This document shows positions 23,010-34,244 of a DNA stretch of 64,000 bases, in pieces. Each line of letters begins with the position of its first letter. Positions within the stretch are counted from its first letter, which is position 1. The stretch is taken from assembly GCF_029633865.1 (NCBI RefSeq), contig NC_079213.1:109664582-109728581 (forward strand), read 5' to 3'. The notes beneath the pieces were generated by a model. The model saw only the letters and a list, made by a program, of their open reading frames with translations, searched no databases and was not told the DNA's origin. The position numbers and the translations under genes are program-made. Origin of the DNA: Lampris incognitus (taxonomy: Eukaryota > Chordata > Actinopteri > Lampriformes > Lampridae).

Positions 23010-24186
23010 CCGGTGCCTGGGGAGAGATTCCTGCGCTGGAGCACTGGTAGCGATGTGCTTCATGTCAACCAGTAAACTCGGCCTTTGATTGGTCAAAATT
23101 AAAAGTTAGGGTGTGGTTAGGGTTGGCCAATCAGAGGCAGTTAAATCTGAAGTTGTTTGGAAAAACGATAGGCGTGATTGCTGAAGTAGCGGCGGAGTAG
23201 TTTCTGGTGCTCCAGAGAAACGAGCACAAAACCGCCCAGACCCACGTGGCGGCTGGTGCGAGTTACTAACCGCCCCTTCACGGGTCCTGCATGAGTCGGT
23301 GATGGACCACAATTTGCGACGCGTAGCCCGCAGCGGCAGTTGCGCAGCACCGTGGGAAAAAGAAACCCGGTGTTCAGAGGAAGGATTGAAAAAGAAGAAG
23401 AAGAAGAAGAAGAAGAAGAAAGAAAGACAACAATCGACGATGAGGGCAAACATCGGTGTAGCTTTTTCCTTGGAGAGTGCTGAGAGAAAAGAAGGGACTG
23501 AAGGCTGACAGATGTCACCTTACTGCTTTTGGACGGGTTGGTATTCGTAAAACATGCGGAGTGAGCTGTGTAGCTCTTACCTTTACTCCACCTAGATAGT
23601 CGCCTGTACTGGAACGGCGGCAGTGTCTTCGTATTTCTGCAGTTATTTTGTAACTATTAACTAAGTGGCCGTCGACAGTGTTTGCGCAATTCCTCTCACT
23701 GCCAGAAGGGGGAGCCCAAGAGTTACGCAGTGCAAATTCAAGCCTGATCATAAGGTAGGCCACTGTAAAAAAAATGGCCACTAGGGCGCGCTCGAAGCAC
23801 AGTAAGGCCTAAGTCTAAAATGAATGGGAGTCAATGGGCGAATTTCACAGAATCAACTATTGCAAATTTAGGGAATTATCTTTCTATATTTGCTCATTCC
23901 TGCAGAGACTAGTAGAAAGAAACATATCAAATGCAACTGAAATGTGACATATTTTAGAAAATGGAGCTTTTATAATCTTCCTGTATGAGCGGAGTCCTCA
24001 TGTCAGACACATACTTGTTGAAGTGTTGGTTTTGATTATGTGTTCAACCAATCAGCACAGTTTAGCCTCACGGCTACGGTAGCTAGCTTCCAAAAGAAAA
24101 TGTATAGACTCAAGCGGCCTTGTTAACCGCTGAAGCTTGGTGTTTAGATAGCACCTTCCAGAGCCTAAAAAACAACCACAAAAGAA
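23010..24186. other. Mostly unique block; (AAG)n and CCAAT/CTCF-like motifs
   Basis: Holds GATTGGTC (about 23090) and GGCCAATCAG (about 23125), i.e. facing CCAAT boxes, an (AAG)n run (23389..23423), and two similar sites, CCAGAAGGGGGAGC (about 23701) and CCACTAGGGCGCGC (about 23778), that resemble the CTCF core. No exon was recognised. Confidence 0.35.
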
Positions 24187-24200
24187 GATTCAGGGCTGTG

Positions 24201-24459
24201 CTCAGGCGACAGGCATGGTTGCAAGTCCATGAATGCTGGGTTAGGGTTAGTGGCTGTGTCAGGAAGGGCAGCCCACGTAACATTTTGCCAAATCAGTAAG
24301 CGGATTGACAAGACCATACCAGATGGGTCGAGGCTCCATACCGGATCAGTCGAGGCCTGGGTTAACTGGTGCTGTGCCCTCACAGGGTACCGATGGAAAC
24401 GGTAATATCCACTGTGGTGACCCCTGAGAAACAGGGAATGAGCAAAAAAGAAGGAGAGG
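24201..24459 (+). mobile_element. RTE-derived non-autonomous element with 14-bp target duplication
   Basis: Joins the RTE family 5' UTR (GTGTCAGGAAGGGCA, TTTGCCAAATC, CATACCGGATCAGTCGAGG) directly to the family's 3' end (GTGGTGACCCCTGAGAAACA) and an A-rich tail. Flanks GATTCAGGGCTGTG (24187..24200) and GATTCAGGGTTGTG (24460..24473) differ by one base. It has no coding part, so it behaves like a SINE built from the two ends of the LINE. Confidence 0.85.
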
Positions 24460-24473
24460 ATTCAGGGTTGTGG

Positions 24474-25358
24474 TGTCACATAAAGTACGTTTTCAGCCAA
24501 GCGGCCTTGTTTCAGCCCGCCCATTCATTTTGCATGCTGTGTACACTTACCAGAGACAGAGGGTACTCACAAATGACTCCACCATAGACACATGTTTTTT
24601 TTTCTTCTCCGCTTTCAGTTTTTAAATACACTCGGTGGGAGAAAATCTTTCAAGAAGAACAAATTGAGAATCCTCTCCCCCCCCCTCCTCTTTCTTGCCC
24701 ACCACCAGGACAGTTGTCCCCACCAGACCCTTTGAAATTTGGAATTTTCAATTACTTTACACTGGAGGCAGAATAAGCAGGAATGAAAGCGAGAGACATG
24801 GCGCTCCCGTCTCTAATGAACCCCACGGCATCGTCTCTGCTCTCCGGGGCTCGGCCTCCGTAGCAGCTGCCCTCGCTGTCAAGATGACTGCGCTGCAGCC
24901 CCACAGACCAGCGGTGACAGCCGTAGCGTGCCCACTTTGAAGCCCAGAGTGCAAAAGGAGGCCAGATAAATGAAGACCTGCTCACCTCCCTTCCGCCGCC
25001 ACATCCAACACCGTGTCCGCTTCTCCCGGCCTCTGCACAGGGTGGAGAGGGAGTCTAATGAGCACGATTCTCGGGGCAACTTTTACTCGAGCCGGTCGTC
25101 AACGCTCCCCCCCCCCCTCCACCCACGCGCACGCACGCCCTATTCTTCAGTGCTCTGCTTCAGAGGGGGAAAGCGGAGGAAAGATGAGAGGAGCATGGTC
25201 GAGAGAGTCATAGATGCCTGTTTCCAAATGGACAGAAGTGATGAGAAAGAGAGCACGAGATCTGCGGCCTAGTTGAGAAACGGACAAGGTAGAGTGTGCA
25301 CATTTGAGTGGGTATCTGTGTGTGGGTGGGCGGATGATTGCACACATGCACACGTGTT
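24474..25358. other. Unique sequence, no gene recognised
   Basis: Poly-C runs near 24675 and 25110 and otherwise balanced, non-repetitive sequence. Open frames at 24695..24940 and 24970..25272 lack known motifs. It could hold conserved non-coding DNA. Confidence 0.35.
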
Positions 25359-25448
25359 CACACACACACACACACACACACACACCTCTGCATGCATGCA
25401 CACGTGTGTTTACACACACACACACACACACCTCTGCATGCACACGTG

Positions 25449-25491
<43 letters not shown>

Positions 25492-25682
25492 CTGCGTGCA
25501 TGCACACGTGTGTTTACACACACACACACACACACACCTCTGCATGCACACGTGTTTATACACACACACACACCTCTGCATGCACACGCGTGTTTACACA
25601 CACACACACACACAACTCTGCATGCACACGTGTGTTTACACACACACACACACACACACACCTCTGCGTGCATGCACACGTG

Positions 25683-25721
<39 letters not shown>

Positions 25722-26140
25722 CTCTGCATGCACACGTGTTTATACACACACACACACCTCTGCGTGCATGCACACATGTTTACACACATACACACACACA
25801 CACCTCTGCGTGCACACGCATGTTTACACACACACACACACACACCTCTGCGTGCATGCACATGTGTTTACACACACACACACACACCTCTGCATGCACA
25901 CGCATGTTTACACACACACACACACACACCTCTGCATGCACACGCATGTTTACACACACACACACCTCTGCGTGCATGCACACGTGTTTACACACACACA
26001 AACACACACACACACACCTCTGCGTGCATGCACACGTGTTTACACACACACAAACACACACACACACCTCTGTGTGCATGCACACGTGTTTAAACACACA
26101 CAAACACACACACACACACCTCTGTGTGCATGCACACGTG

Positions 26141-26179
<39 letters not shown>

Positions 26180-26198
26180 CTGTGTGCGTGCACACGCG
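25359..26198. repeat. CA-rich minisatellite, about 18 units
   Basis: Each unit is CCTCTGC(A/G)TGCATGCACACG followed by TGTTTA and a (CA) run of variable length; about eighteen CTCTG starts were counted. Interruptions such as (CAAA) mark the right third. All long His/Thr or Cys/Val reading frames here are artefacts. Confidence 0.95.
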
Positions 26199-26204
26199 TG
26201 TGTC

Positions 26205-26810
26205 ACCGAGAATGACAGGAAACAGAGCCGAGAAGCGCAGGCGAATATCAAATGTAATGTTGCTGAGCTAAATTAGGTTCCCTCTCCTCCCCAAACAGTC
26301 ACCGGGGTTGTTTGCCTGCTAGCCGGTGAGATTAATTAATGTTTGCCTGCTTAAAATCCCCACCGAGGGTCTGCCCGAGGAGAAGACGTCGAATGCTTCT
26401 TCATTTGTGCCGCCAGAGCTCCAGGGAGGAGGGGTGATGCGAATCAGCTGTATCAAGGGCAGACGCTCCATCACAATTATAACAAGCTGTCCGCGGGCTG
26501 CGTCTGTACCTGCGGCACTTCAGACAGGCCGCCACTAATAAACCCGCGCCCCCTTCCGGTCGACTGCAGGGGGGGGGGGCGTGTGACGCTAACCGGAGCC
26601 GTGCGGCCACGCCTGCACGGGCCCGCTGTGGTCCGACACAGCGAAACGACCCCTCATAACGGGAGCGTTGGGGGGGGGGGGGCTTGGCTTATCCGTGTCA
26701 GCGGAACGTTTAAACGGTGACGGATAGGCGCAATTTTTGGGGGTCGGTTTGCGAGGGCCCATGTTGCTTTGCGTCTCCTACGGGCGAAGAGGAAATACAA
26801 TTATCGACTC
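26205..26810. other. Unique, GC-rich on the right; no gene seen
   Basis: A direct repeat TGTTTGCCTGCT occurs twice near 26309 and 26340. Poly-G runs lie at about 26568 and 26671. No coding exon was recognised. Confidence 0.35.
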
Positions 26811-27764
26811 TACAACGCAACCACATAAAGTGCCGCGGCCGGGAGGCGAACCCGTGTCGCCCGCACCGCAGGGGGCGTCGCTAACCGCTAGACTAAAGGG
26901 TCAGACCCGCCAGCGGCCAGCCTGTCCTCTTATCCATGCACGTTACACTACCCCCCCTCCTCCCCCTCCTTCGGGAAGCGCGTCCCCGCTATCAGCTCCT
27001 TCACGCCTCAGGAGGTCATAGGCTTCCGATGGCCTTACGGTCTTCTCCTCATCCCACTTCTGACACCAACGTAGCGAATTCGGGGGGAACAACGCAACCA
27101 CAGGAAGTGCCGCGGCCGGGACGCGAACCCGCATCGCCCGCACCGCAGGGGTTATCGCTAACCGCTAGACTAAAGGGTCAGATTCGCCAGCCAGCGGCCA
27201 GCGTGTCCTCTTATCGATGCACGTTACATTACCCCCCTCCCCCTCCTTCGGGAAGCGCGTCCCCGCTATCAGCTCCTTCACGCCTCAGGAGGTCATAGGC
27301 TTCCGATGGCCTTACGGTCTCCTCCCCATCCCACTCCTGACACCAACGTAGCGAATCCGGGGGAACAACGCAACCACAGGAAGTGCCGCGGCCGGGACGC
27401 GAACCCGCATCGCCCGCACCGCAGGGGGCATCGCTAACCGCTAGACTAAAGGGTCAGATTCGCCAGCCAGCGGCCGGCGTGTCCTCTTATCGATGCACGT
27501 TACATTACCCCCCTCCCCCTCCTTCGGGAAGCGCGTCCCCGCTATCAGCTCCTTCACGCCTCAGGAGGTCATAGGCTTCCGATGGCCTTACGGTCTCCTC
27601 CCCATCCCACACCAACGTAGCGAATTCGGGGGGACAACGCAAGCACAGGAACTGCCGCGGCCGGGACGCGAACCCGCACCGCAGGAAACATCGCTAACCG
27701 CTAGACTAAAGGGTCAGACCCGCCAGCCAGCGGCCAGCGTGTCTTCTTATCCATGCGCGTTACA
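26811..27764 (-). mobile_element. Head-to-tail array of a miniature LTR element (TRIM-like), LTR family 2
   Basis: Reading the minus strand, the order is LTR-internal-LTR-internal-LTR-internal-LTR. The LTRs lie at 26811..26947 (outer end lost), 27070..27228, 27347..27504 and 27616..27764. They start TGTAACG(T/C)GCAT and end GAATTCGCTACG. Internal parts of about 110-125 bp begin TGGTGTCAG(A/G)AGTGGGAT next to the LTR, a primer-binding site fitting a leucine tRNA 3' end, and end in a purine tract (CTTCCCGAAGGAGGGGG) before the next LTR; the internal at 27505..27615 has lost most of the primer site. Each LTR holds a tRNA-like core: A box TAGTCTAGCGG (matches TRGYNNARNNG) and a B-box-like GGTTCGCGTCC, which the 27616..27764 copy has partly lost. 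No coding capacity. Such arrays arise by unequal recombination between LTRs. Confidence 0.88.
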
Positions 27765-29034
27765 GTACTAATGTGAAGCCGGCTCCGGTCTTAACCGCAG
27801 CCCCCACGCTCGCATGTCTCTGGGAGAGAAGCTACGAGCTTACTCCTGGGGCTCATTTCCTCTCTGCTGTGTTTGCGTCCCGAGGTGGATTTGTCTGTCC
27901 GTGGCCCCCCCCCCCTCCTTTAGATTTCTCCGCCGGAAATGCGTTACGCATCAAAAGCAAGCAGACCGAACACGGGCTGTGCGCCACGCATGACGCTATT
28001 TTAAGAGAACAAACGAAAGCGAGGCCCCCCCCCCCCCCCGAGGCGGGGAGGAAGCGGGAAGTAACGTCTTAACACTGCTGCTGCTGCTACACAATAAGCC
28101 CCCACAATAAGCCCATCGCCCTGCACGGGTCTAACGCCCACACGGCGTCTTTTTTGAACGGGGGGGGGGGGTGCTGGGTCCAAAACAAACGCTGTGTCGG
28201 GACCAGCGAGAGAGCCCCCCCTCCCCCTCCTCCCCCTCCCCCCCAGCTGGCGTTGCTTAACAGCATTTCCGGTGCTTGACTTTGTGCACGCTGGGCTCCG
28301 GTGAAAGGCATTTCCTGTATTTCAGAAGCGCGTGCTGCCCGTTTCTGAACCGCGCATCTCAAACGCGACCGTGCAATGCGGTTGGGTCACTCGGACCCGC
28401 AGCAGACTTGTAGAGTTGTTCGGGTTAATGCTGCTGGGGGCGGGGTGGGGGCGCGGGGGGGGGCACTTGTGCGTGTTTATTGACTCTGCCAGGCCCCGTG
28501 GACACAAAAGCGGCTGTGTTTCGAAGAGGAACGGTTTCGTTTTGCAGGAGGCCTCGCGCTTCTCGTCATTCATCTTTTGGTTTGTGCACCTTTTTTTTTC
28601 CTGGAGAGGAGAGAGGAGAGAGGGGAGAGGGGAGAGGAGAGAGGAGAGAGGGGAGGTAATGATGGTTTGGAGAAATAGGTGTTTGCAAGATGCACAGCGA
28701 TGAGCTGATGTATGTCTGATGGTGCCTCTGGATCCTGTCGCTGTGCCATAAATCCTTTTGTCAGGAGGCTCCATGGGGGGAAGCTGACCCGGTAACAAGC
28801 ATCGGGAATCGTTATATAGCAAACCATCTGATCTTCTCACCCAGGGTCTCGTTTGGTTGCGCCGTTTATTTATTTATTTATTTTGTGATCCATAACTGTG
28901 GAACAGCTTTTTCCTTAATCTTGGAATGTCCAATCAGTCATAGTCCTGGGGTCTCATCTCAAAGCTTAGGGTTCAGCATTCTTTTCTTGGGTTTATTGTT
29001 TTACCTGATTTATATCTACTCCTCTATTTCCGGA

Positions 29035-29035
<1 letters not shown>
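27765..29035. other. GC-rich unique block with poly-G/C and GA tracts
   Basis: Poly-C/G runs at about 27906, 28026, 28160 and 28435..28465, a (CTG) run near 28078, and a GA-rich tract of GAGAGG units (28601..28657). Several could form G-quadruplexes. No exon was recognised. Confidence 0.4.

Positions 29036-29106
<71 letters not shown>
29036..29106. repeat. (GT)n microsatellite
   Basis: About 35 GT units without interruption. Confidence 0.97.
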
Positions 29107-29108
<2 letters not shown>

Positions 29109-29139
29109 GTTAGTGTAGATAGCGGGACCGAAAACTAAA

Positions 29140-29574
29140 GCACTTATGATCCTAATTCTTTTTGGAGGTGGTAGGTATTGTCTCAGAGAGTAAGGGGAAA
29201 AAATCTCAGAAAATTAAAATTATGCATAATTTATGCATAAATATGCAAAAGATGCATTTTTCTAAAAATGGCTAAAAACCACTTTTCTCGGCATTTCAGA
29301 TGATTCTGAGCATCTTTGATTTTTTTCACCTATATAAAAAAAAAATTTCTGGGACTTAGAAATATTTTGGCATTATGCAAAATAGATGCATTTTTGCAAA
29401 AATGCACTAATGATCCTAATTTTTTTGGGAGGTGGTAGGTAGTATTCCAGAGAGGACCAGAAAAATAGCAGAACATTAAAATAAGTATGATAATTATGCA
29501 TAATTATGCAAAATATGCATTTTCTAAAAATGGCTAAAACCACTTTTCTCGGCATTTCAGATGATTCTGAGCAT
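29140..29574. repeat. Direct duplication of a 170-bp AT-rich unit
   Basis: Unit A (29140..29314) and unit B (29405..29574) share CACT(T/A)ATGATCCTAATT, GGAGGTGGTAGGTA, repeated ATGCAT/ATGCAAAAT motifs and the end CTCGGCATTTCAGATGATTC. The ~90-bp spacer also has ATGCA motifs. No coding potential. Origin unknown. Confidence 0.85.
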
Positions 29575-29710
29575 TTGGGGGGAGGGAGTTGGAGTGGGGG
29601 GGGGGTTTAGGGGCAGGGGGAAGGTGGTTAGCTGGCAGGATGAAGAGGAGGGAGATTTAGACGGGTGGAGAACCAAACCGCTACATTGTAGTGGGGTTCT
29701 TCTAGTATTG

Positions 29711-29964
29711 CAGTGTTTCTCAACCCAGTCCTCGAGGACCCCCCCCCCCTATCCTGCAGGTTTGCATTGTAACCCTGTATAGGTAGCCCTGCTTGTACTT
29801 ACTCGACCAATCATCTCGCAGCACTTAATTATGCAAGGTGTGCAACATCTGACAAAATTCATTGCTGATTGGTTGAATAACTACAAACAGGTACCTATTC
29901 AGGGTTGCAAAGAAAATATGCAGGATAGGGGGGGGGTCCTCGAGGACTGGGTTGAGAAACACTG
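29711..29964. mobile_element. hAT-type MITE with long inverted ends
   Basis: Begins CAGTGTTTCTCAACCCAGTC and ends with the near-perfect inverse GACTGGGTTGAGAAACACTG, preceded by GGTCCTCGAG; arms are about 35 bp. Flanks (TAGTATTG / CTCTATTG) match at five of eight bases, an eroded 8-bp duplication. A related end is seen at 36880. Confidence 0.85.
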
Positions 29965-30006
29965 CTCTATTGAGTCTATTCTACCTTTTATTTATTTATT
30001 TTTGTG

Positions 30007-30414
30007 GTCCCCCCCCCCTTTTTTTTTCCCCTCCCCAATTACATCCAGCCAATTACCCCACTCTTCCGAGCCGTCCCCAGTCGCTGCTCCACCCCCTCTG
30101 CCGATCCGGGGGAGGGCTGCGGACCACCTCATGCCTCCTCCCATACACGTGGAGTCGCCAGCCGCTTCTTTTCACCTGACAGTGAGGAGGATCCTCCCCA
30201 GTTTCCCCCTCCTCCTCCCCGGAACAGGTGCCCCGACCGGCCAGAGGAGGCGCTAGTGCAGCAACCAGGATACAACATACCCACATCCGGCGTCCCACCC
30301 GCAGACACGGCCAATTGTGTGTGTGTGGGGGCGCCCGACCAAGCTGGGGGGTCACACGGGGATTTGAACCGGCGATCCCCGTGTTGGTAGGCAGCGGAAT
30401 AGACCGCCACGCCC
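30007..30414 (-). mobile_element. tRNA-derived SINE, full copy
   Basis: Reverse complement of the family at 11619..12051: the head at the right edge reads GGCGTGGCGGTCTATTCCGC then GGTTCAAATCC; the tail is the poly-C/poly-T run at the left edge. A target duplication was not clear because the left flank is T-rich. Confidence 0.88.
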
Positions 30415-30611
30415 TGTTTTTCTGTAAATATTATTGTATATTCTATTGTACATTTTCTTTTCCCTCTCTGTGAAGCACTTCCTACACTCTGTTTAGTACT
30501 ATTATGGAGAGGCATCAAAACTAAGTGGAGACTAATAAATAATCCCCCGGAGCAGCTTTAATCTAACACCATGAACGATGTATAATTTTCCCACAATGCT
30601 GAATCTGACCG

Positions 30612-30621
30612 TCTCGCGAGA
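30612..30621. promoter_or_regulatory. TCTCGCGAGA palindrome (BANP/ZBTB33-type motif)
   Basis: Exact 10-bp palindrome known as a CpG-promoter element in vertebrates, inside GTCTCGCGAGACGTCCGACG. A CCCACAATGC site lies about 25 bp upstream. Binding is not shown. Confidence 0.45.
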
Positions 30622-30634
30622 CGTCCGACGCCTT

Positions 30635-30684
30635 GACGGATTACAAATACTTTGTGCCGCCGCAGGAAGTATTTGTAATCCGTC
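30635..30684. repeat. Perfect 18-bp hairpin, 14-nt loop
   Basis: GACGGATTACAAATACTT at 30635..30652 is exactly inverted at 30667..30684. The loop is GC-rich. It starts 13 bp after the TCTCGCGAGA motif. Could be a MITE footprint, a structured RNA or a regulatory palindrome. Confidence 0.85.
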
Positions 30685-32064
30685 CAGCTGTTCAGCATAT
30701 GTGGCAATGGATCAAGCACCTGTCCCCCCCCCTCCCTCCCCCTCCCTCCCATCCTGCGCCCAAGCCGCCGTGGCTCTTATCCGGCGGACAGTTACAGACG
30801 ACCGTGCATCCGGAGGCTGATGCAGATGATGAATGAAGAGCCGTGCACCATGTTTCCCCGTTCTCCTTCCCTCTCCATCCCTTGATGTCTCCAGAGGATG
30901 GGCGTGGCGTGGGGGGACTCTTATTAACCCGCCGTACGTCAACACAGCCTGTCCGGCGGTTGAGAACACTCTGTCCCCGGTTAGGTAAACCACCAAAACA
31001 TCAAACATTTCCAACTCCGTATTTATTTTATACTCGCTTCCTTTTACCCATCTGAGTTTGTCGTCACCCCCCCCCCCCCTTCTTTCATCCGTCTTGCCGT
31101 TCAGACAGGGAAAGCCGGGCCGGGGATCTTCAGAGCCGGCAGAGCAGCGCTTTGCCATCCTTGACAAGGGCCTCGGCGAAGGGAGCGAAGCACACGGGGA
31201 GAAACATTTACTCATGCTGTTTGCAGCAAAGAGGATGGGCTCCACCGCTCCGGCTGCCTTTGATTGTAGTCCTATCTAGGCCAGCGCAAGACACTGGAGA
31301 CTTCACTCCCCCATCTTCGTTTGCATGGATGAAAAGGAGATGGGAGGGGGGAGGGGCCCAACAGTAACCAATGTTTTGGCCTTTCAGCAAATCTGCGTGA
31401 GAGTTGCTCGGCAGACTTAAGAAAGCAAACGACTCTTAGACGGCTGAAACTTGTTTCCTCGTCGTTTCCTTGTTTCGGCGTTGATGTTGAGGACAACGGG
31501 GGGGGGGGGGTTAAGGAGGCGGCCTCTTGGCTTCCGCTCGCCCAAACGGTGTCTGGAGCTAAACGGCCCGCCTGAGTGATCACCGCACCGAGGCCGGTTT
31601 GCACTAATGTGCATCCGGGTGTGGGACAGTACATCCTCACGCCCTTTGTGTAAAATGCCAGAGTCTCTTCACTGAACGGACTCTCGCCGAACAGTCACAG
31701 CAAAGGGCAAAAACAGAGACACTCCGTCCACCCATTTCATCCATTCTAGAGGGTGCAGACCTACCCAGATTTTGGTCATGCTGCGATGACTGAAGTGGTC
31801 ATGCAAATGCCTTTATCTCGTTTTCAACATCAGGGTGAGGTCTCTCCGGCCCTCTCTGTAGTTCTGCAGACTGGAAACTTTCAAATTCAACAGTGACGAA
31901 TGATGTGAGCACTCTGCAACTGCAAAATTGCCCCTTGCCAGCAAGATGGCGGGGCTATAGTTAAATATCCAGCTTTGAAAGGTCACACCGCCCATGCCAT
32001 CAGTCCAATCTAGACCAGATTTAGTAATTATATATTCATCATGCATTCATCTGTACTAAATTGT

Positions 32065-32236
32065 CCCTAGGTGTGTGTGTGTGTGTGGAGGGGGGGGGGG
32101 GCTGTGATGGCCTGGCAGCCTGTCCGGGGTGTCTCCCCGCCTGCTGCCCAGTGACTGCTGGGAGAGGCTCCAGCATCCCCGCGACCCTGAGTGCAGCATA
32201 AGCGGTTTGAATAATGGATGGATGGATGGATGGTGA
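32065..32236 (+). mobile_element. 3' half of the GGATGG-tailed tRNA-SINE
   Basis: Reads CAGTGACTGCTGGGAGAGGC, TCCAGCATCCCCGCGACCCT and ends (GGAT)n. A GT/poly-G run is included at 32071..32101. Confidence 0.85.
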
Positions 32237-32598
32237 GGTTTTACTCGATGCATTCAGAACCTGATTAGAACCCCGAGATTTTCACCCTTTTGGTTCTCAC
32301 TCTCTTTTGGTTTTTAAACCCGAGCATGTCATGGGGAAGACATCAAACGCACCCTGGTACGAAAACACGAGCTGATGATGGCGTCGTCGGTTCTCATTTG
32401 CTGTGTTGTCAGCTAATTTTCTAGTGACACCAAAAACGAAACTGTTTGCAGCCGGTTAACGTGATGGAAATCCTTTGCACAGGCTTCGGGGCAGAGCGAT
32501 GGAGGGAAGCGGTAAATACGTCGTTTACGTAAAGAACACAGCGATGATGCAAAGGCTCAGGCAGACGCGGCTATTAGAGCAACTGCATAACCAATATC

Positions 32599-32760
32599 CA
32601 GGGGCGTGCACAGACTTTTTGAGGGGCTGTTGTCCCACCCTGAAAAAACTGCCCCCCCCCAATTTAGTTTTCACCCATCAGCAGGTACCTGGATGGTGTA
32701 AAATATGGTCATTTAACTAACCACAAAACAATTTGTAAATTGTTTAAAATTTGAACACAT
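32599..32760 (+). mobile_element. Possible hAT-end fragment
   Basis: CAGGGGCGTGCACAGACTTT resembles a terminal sequence common in fish hAT elements. The other end and target duplication are not seen; RTE copy 3 begins at about 32761. Confidence 0.35.
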
Positions 32761-33895
32761 CAGAAAGTGCGGTGGATTAGCAAGGAGGAAGTGAGGGCAG
32801 CTATGAAGAGGATGAAGAGAGGAAAGGCAGTTGGTCCTGATGACATACCTGTGGAGGCATGGAGGTGTTTAGGGGAGATGGCAGTGGGGGTTTTAACTAG
32901 ACTGTTTAACACAATCTTGGAAAATGAGAGGATGCCTGAGGAGTGCAGAAGAAGCATACTGGTACCGATTTTCAGGAACAAGGTCGATGTGCAGAAGCTA
33001 GGTTAAGAGGAGAGGTGACGATTAGCGATCTGCAGTATGGTTTCATGCTAGGAAAGAGCACCACAGATGTGATGTTTGCTTTGAGAGTGTTGATGGAGAA
33101 GTGTAGAGAAGGCCAGAAGGAGTTGCAGAGTGTCTTTGTGGATTTAGAGAAAGCATACGACAGGGTGCCGAGAGAGGAGGTGTGGTATTGTATGAGGAAG
33201 TCGGGAGTTGCAGAGAAGTATGTAGGAGTGGTGCAGGATACGTATGAGGGAATTGTGACAGTGGTGAGGTGTGTGGTTGGAATGACAGATGGGTTCAAGG
33301 TGGAGGTGGGATTACATCAATGATTGATTCCTTGATGTAATCCCCTTTCTTGTTTGCAATGGTGATGGACAGGTTGACAGACGAGATCAGGCAGGAGTCT
33401 CCATGGACTATGATGTTTGCAGATGACATTGGGATCTGTAGCGAGAGTAGGGTGCAGGTTGCAGAGAGCCTGGAGAGGTGGAGGTATGCACTGGAGAGAA
33501 GAGGAATGAAAGTCAGTAGGAGCAAGACGGAGTACCTATGCGTGAATGAGAGAGTTGAAGACGCTAAGATTTTCATTGGGAGTGATGAAGAAGGACAGGA
33601 TTAGGAACGAGTATATTAGAGGGACAGCTCAGGTTGGACGGTTTGGAGACAAAGCAAGAGAGGTAAGATTGAGATGGCTTGGACATGTGTGGAGGAGAGA
33701 TGCTGGGTATATTGGGAGAAGGATGCTGAATATGGAGCTGCCAGGGAAGAGGAGAAGAGGATGGCCAAAGAGGAGGTTTATGGATGTGGTGACGGATGAC
33801 ATGCAGGTGGCTGGTGAGACAGAGGACAGGAAGAGATGGAAACGGATGATCCGCTGTGGCGGCCCCTAACAGGAGCAGCTGAAAGTAGTATTTGT
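32761..33895 (+). pseudogene. RTE-clade LINE copy 3, 5'-truncated with internal deletions
   Basis: Begins within the RT region (AVGPDDIPVEAW near 32830), keeps motif A (VDLEKAYDRVPREE, 33140), the motif B start (GLHQ, 33315) and motif C (MMFADDIGIC, 33410), then RGTAQVGRFGDKAREVRLRW and the 3' end with GGAGCAGCTGAAAGTAGT. Deletions remove about 70 bp near 32993 and about 250 bp near 33548. At 33310..33346 the LINE carries a palindrome (GATTACATCAATGATTGATT continuing to its inverse) in place of motif B. Its uninterrupted sequence at 32893..32908 serves as the empty site for the MITE at 21233. Confidence 0.85.
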
Positions 33896-34244
33896 AGTAG
33901 TTTTACATTTTAACATATTATTGCAGATATAGTGTCTTATAAATGAGCTTAAGCAGCAATATGAGTTTGATTCTAAAAGATATGTACCTGTATGCTGAGC
34001 ACACCGTTTCAACATGGAACAATGGTCTTCATTTAATAACTCGTGAGAGACAGCAGAAGCTGGTATGTAAACTCTTCAAACTTTGAGGAAACATTTTTGA
34101 AACCAAAAAAGTGAAAACCACAATATTCAAACTTCAAACAAACACTCTGAACTCAGATGATTATGAGTTGATATTGTATATGCTATCATGTTAAGTAAAA
34201 ATTCAAAAGTAGATTCTGGTCATTGGAAACTTGATATAGAATAC
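33896..34244. other. AT-rich spacer, nothing recognised
   Basis: No repeat, gene or motif was recognised. Confidence 0.4.

Larger units (their letters stand above)
30415..32060. other. Unique GC-rich block, no exon recognised
   Basis: Contains a TCTCGCGAGA motif and a perfect hairpin (listed separately), poly-C at about 31069 and poly-G at 31500. Several open frames lack known domains. Candidate regulatory or promoter DNA only. Confidence 0.35.

Noticed and set aside
25359..26198. Regular repeats with variable spacers, CRISPR-like at first glance
   Set aside because: Spacers are pure (CA)n and the genome is a vertebrate; it is a minisatellite.
25273..26271. Very long His/Thr and Cys/Val open reading frames on both strands
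   Set aside because: They are translations of the CA-rich minisatellite; no codon structure beyond the repeat.
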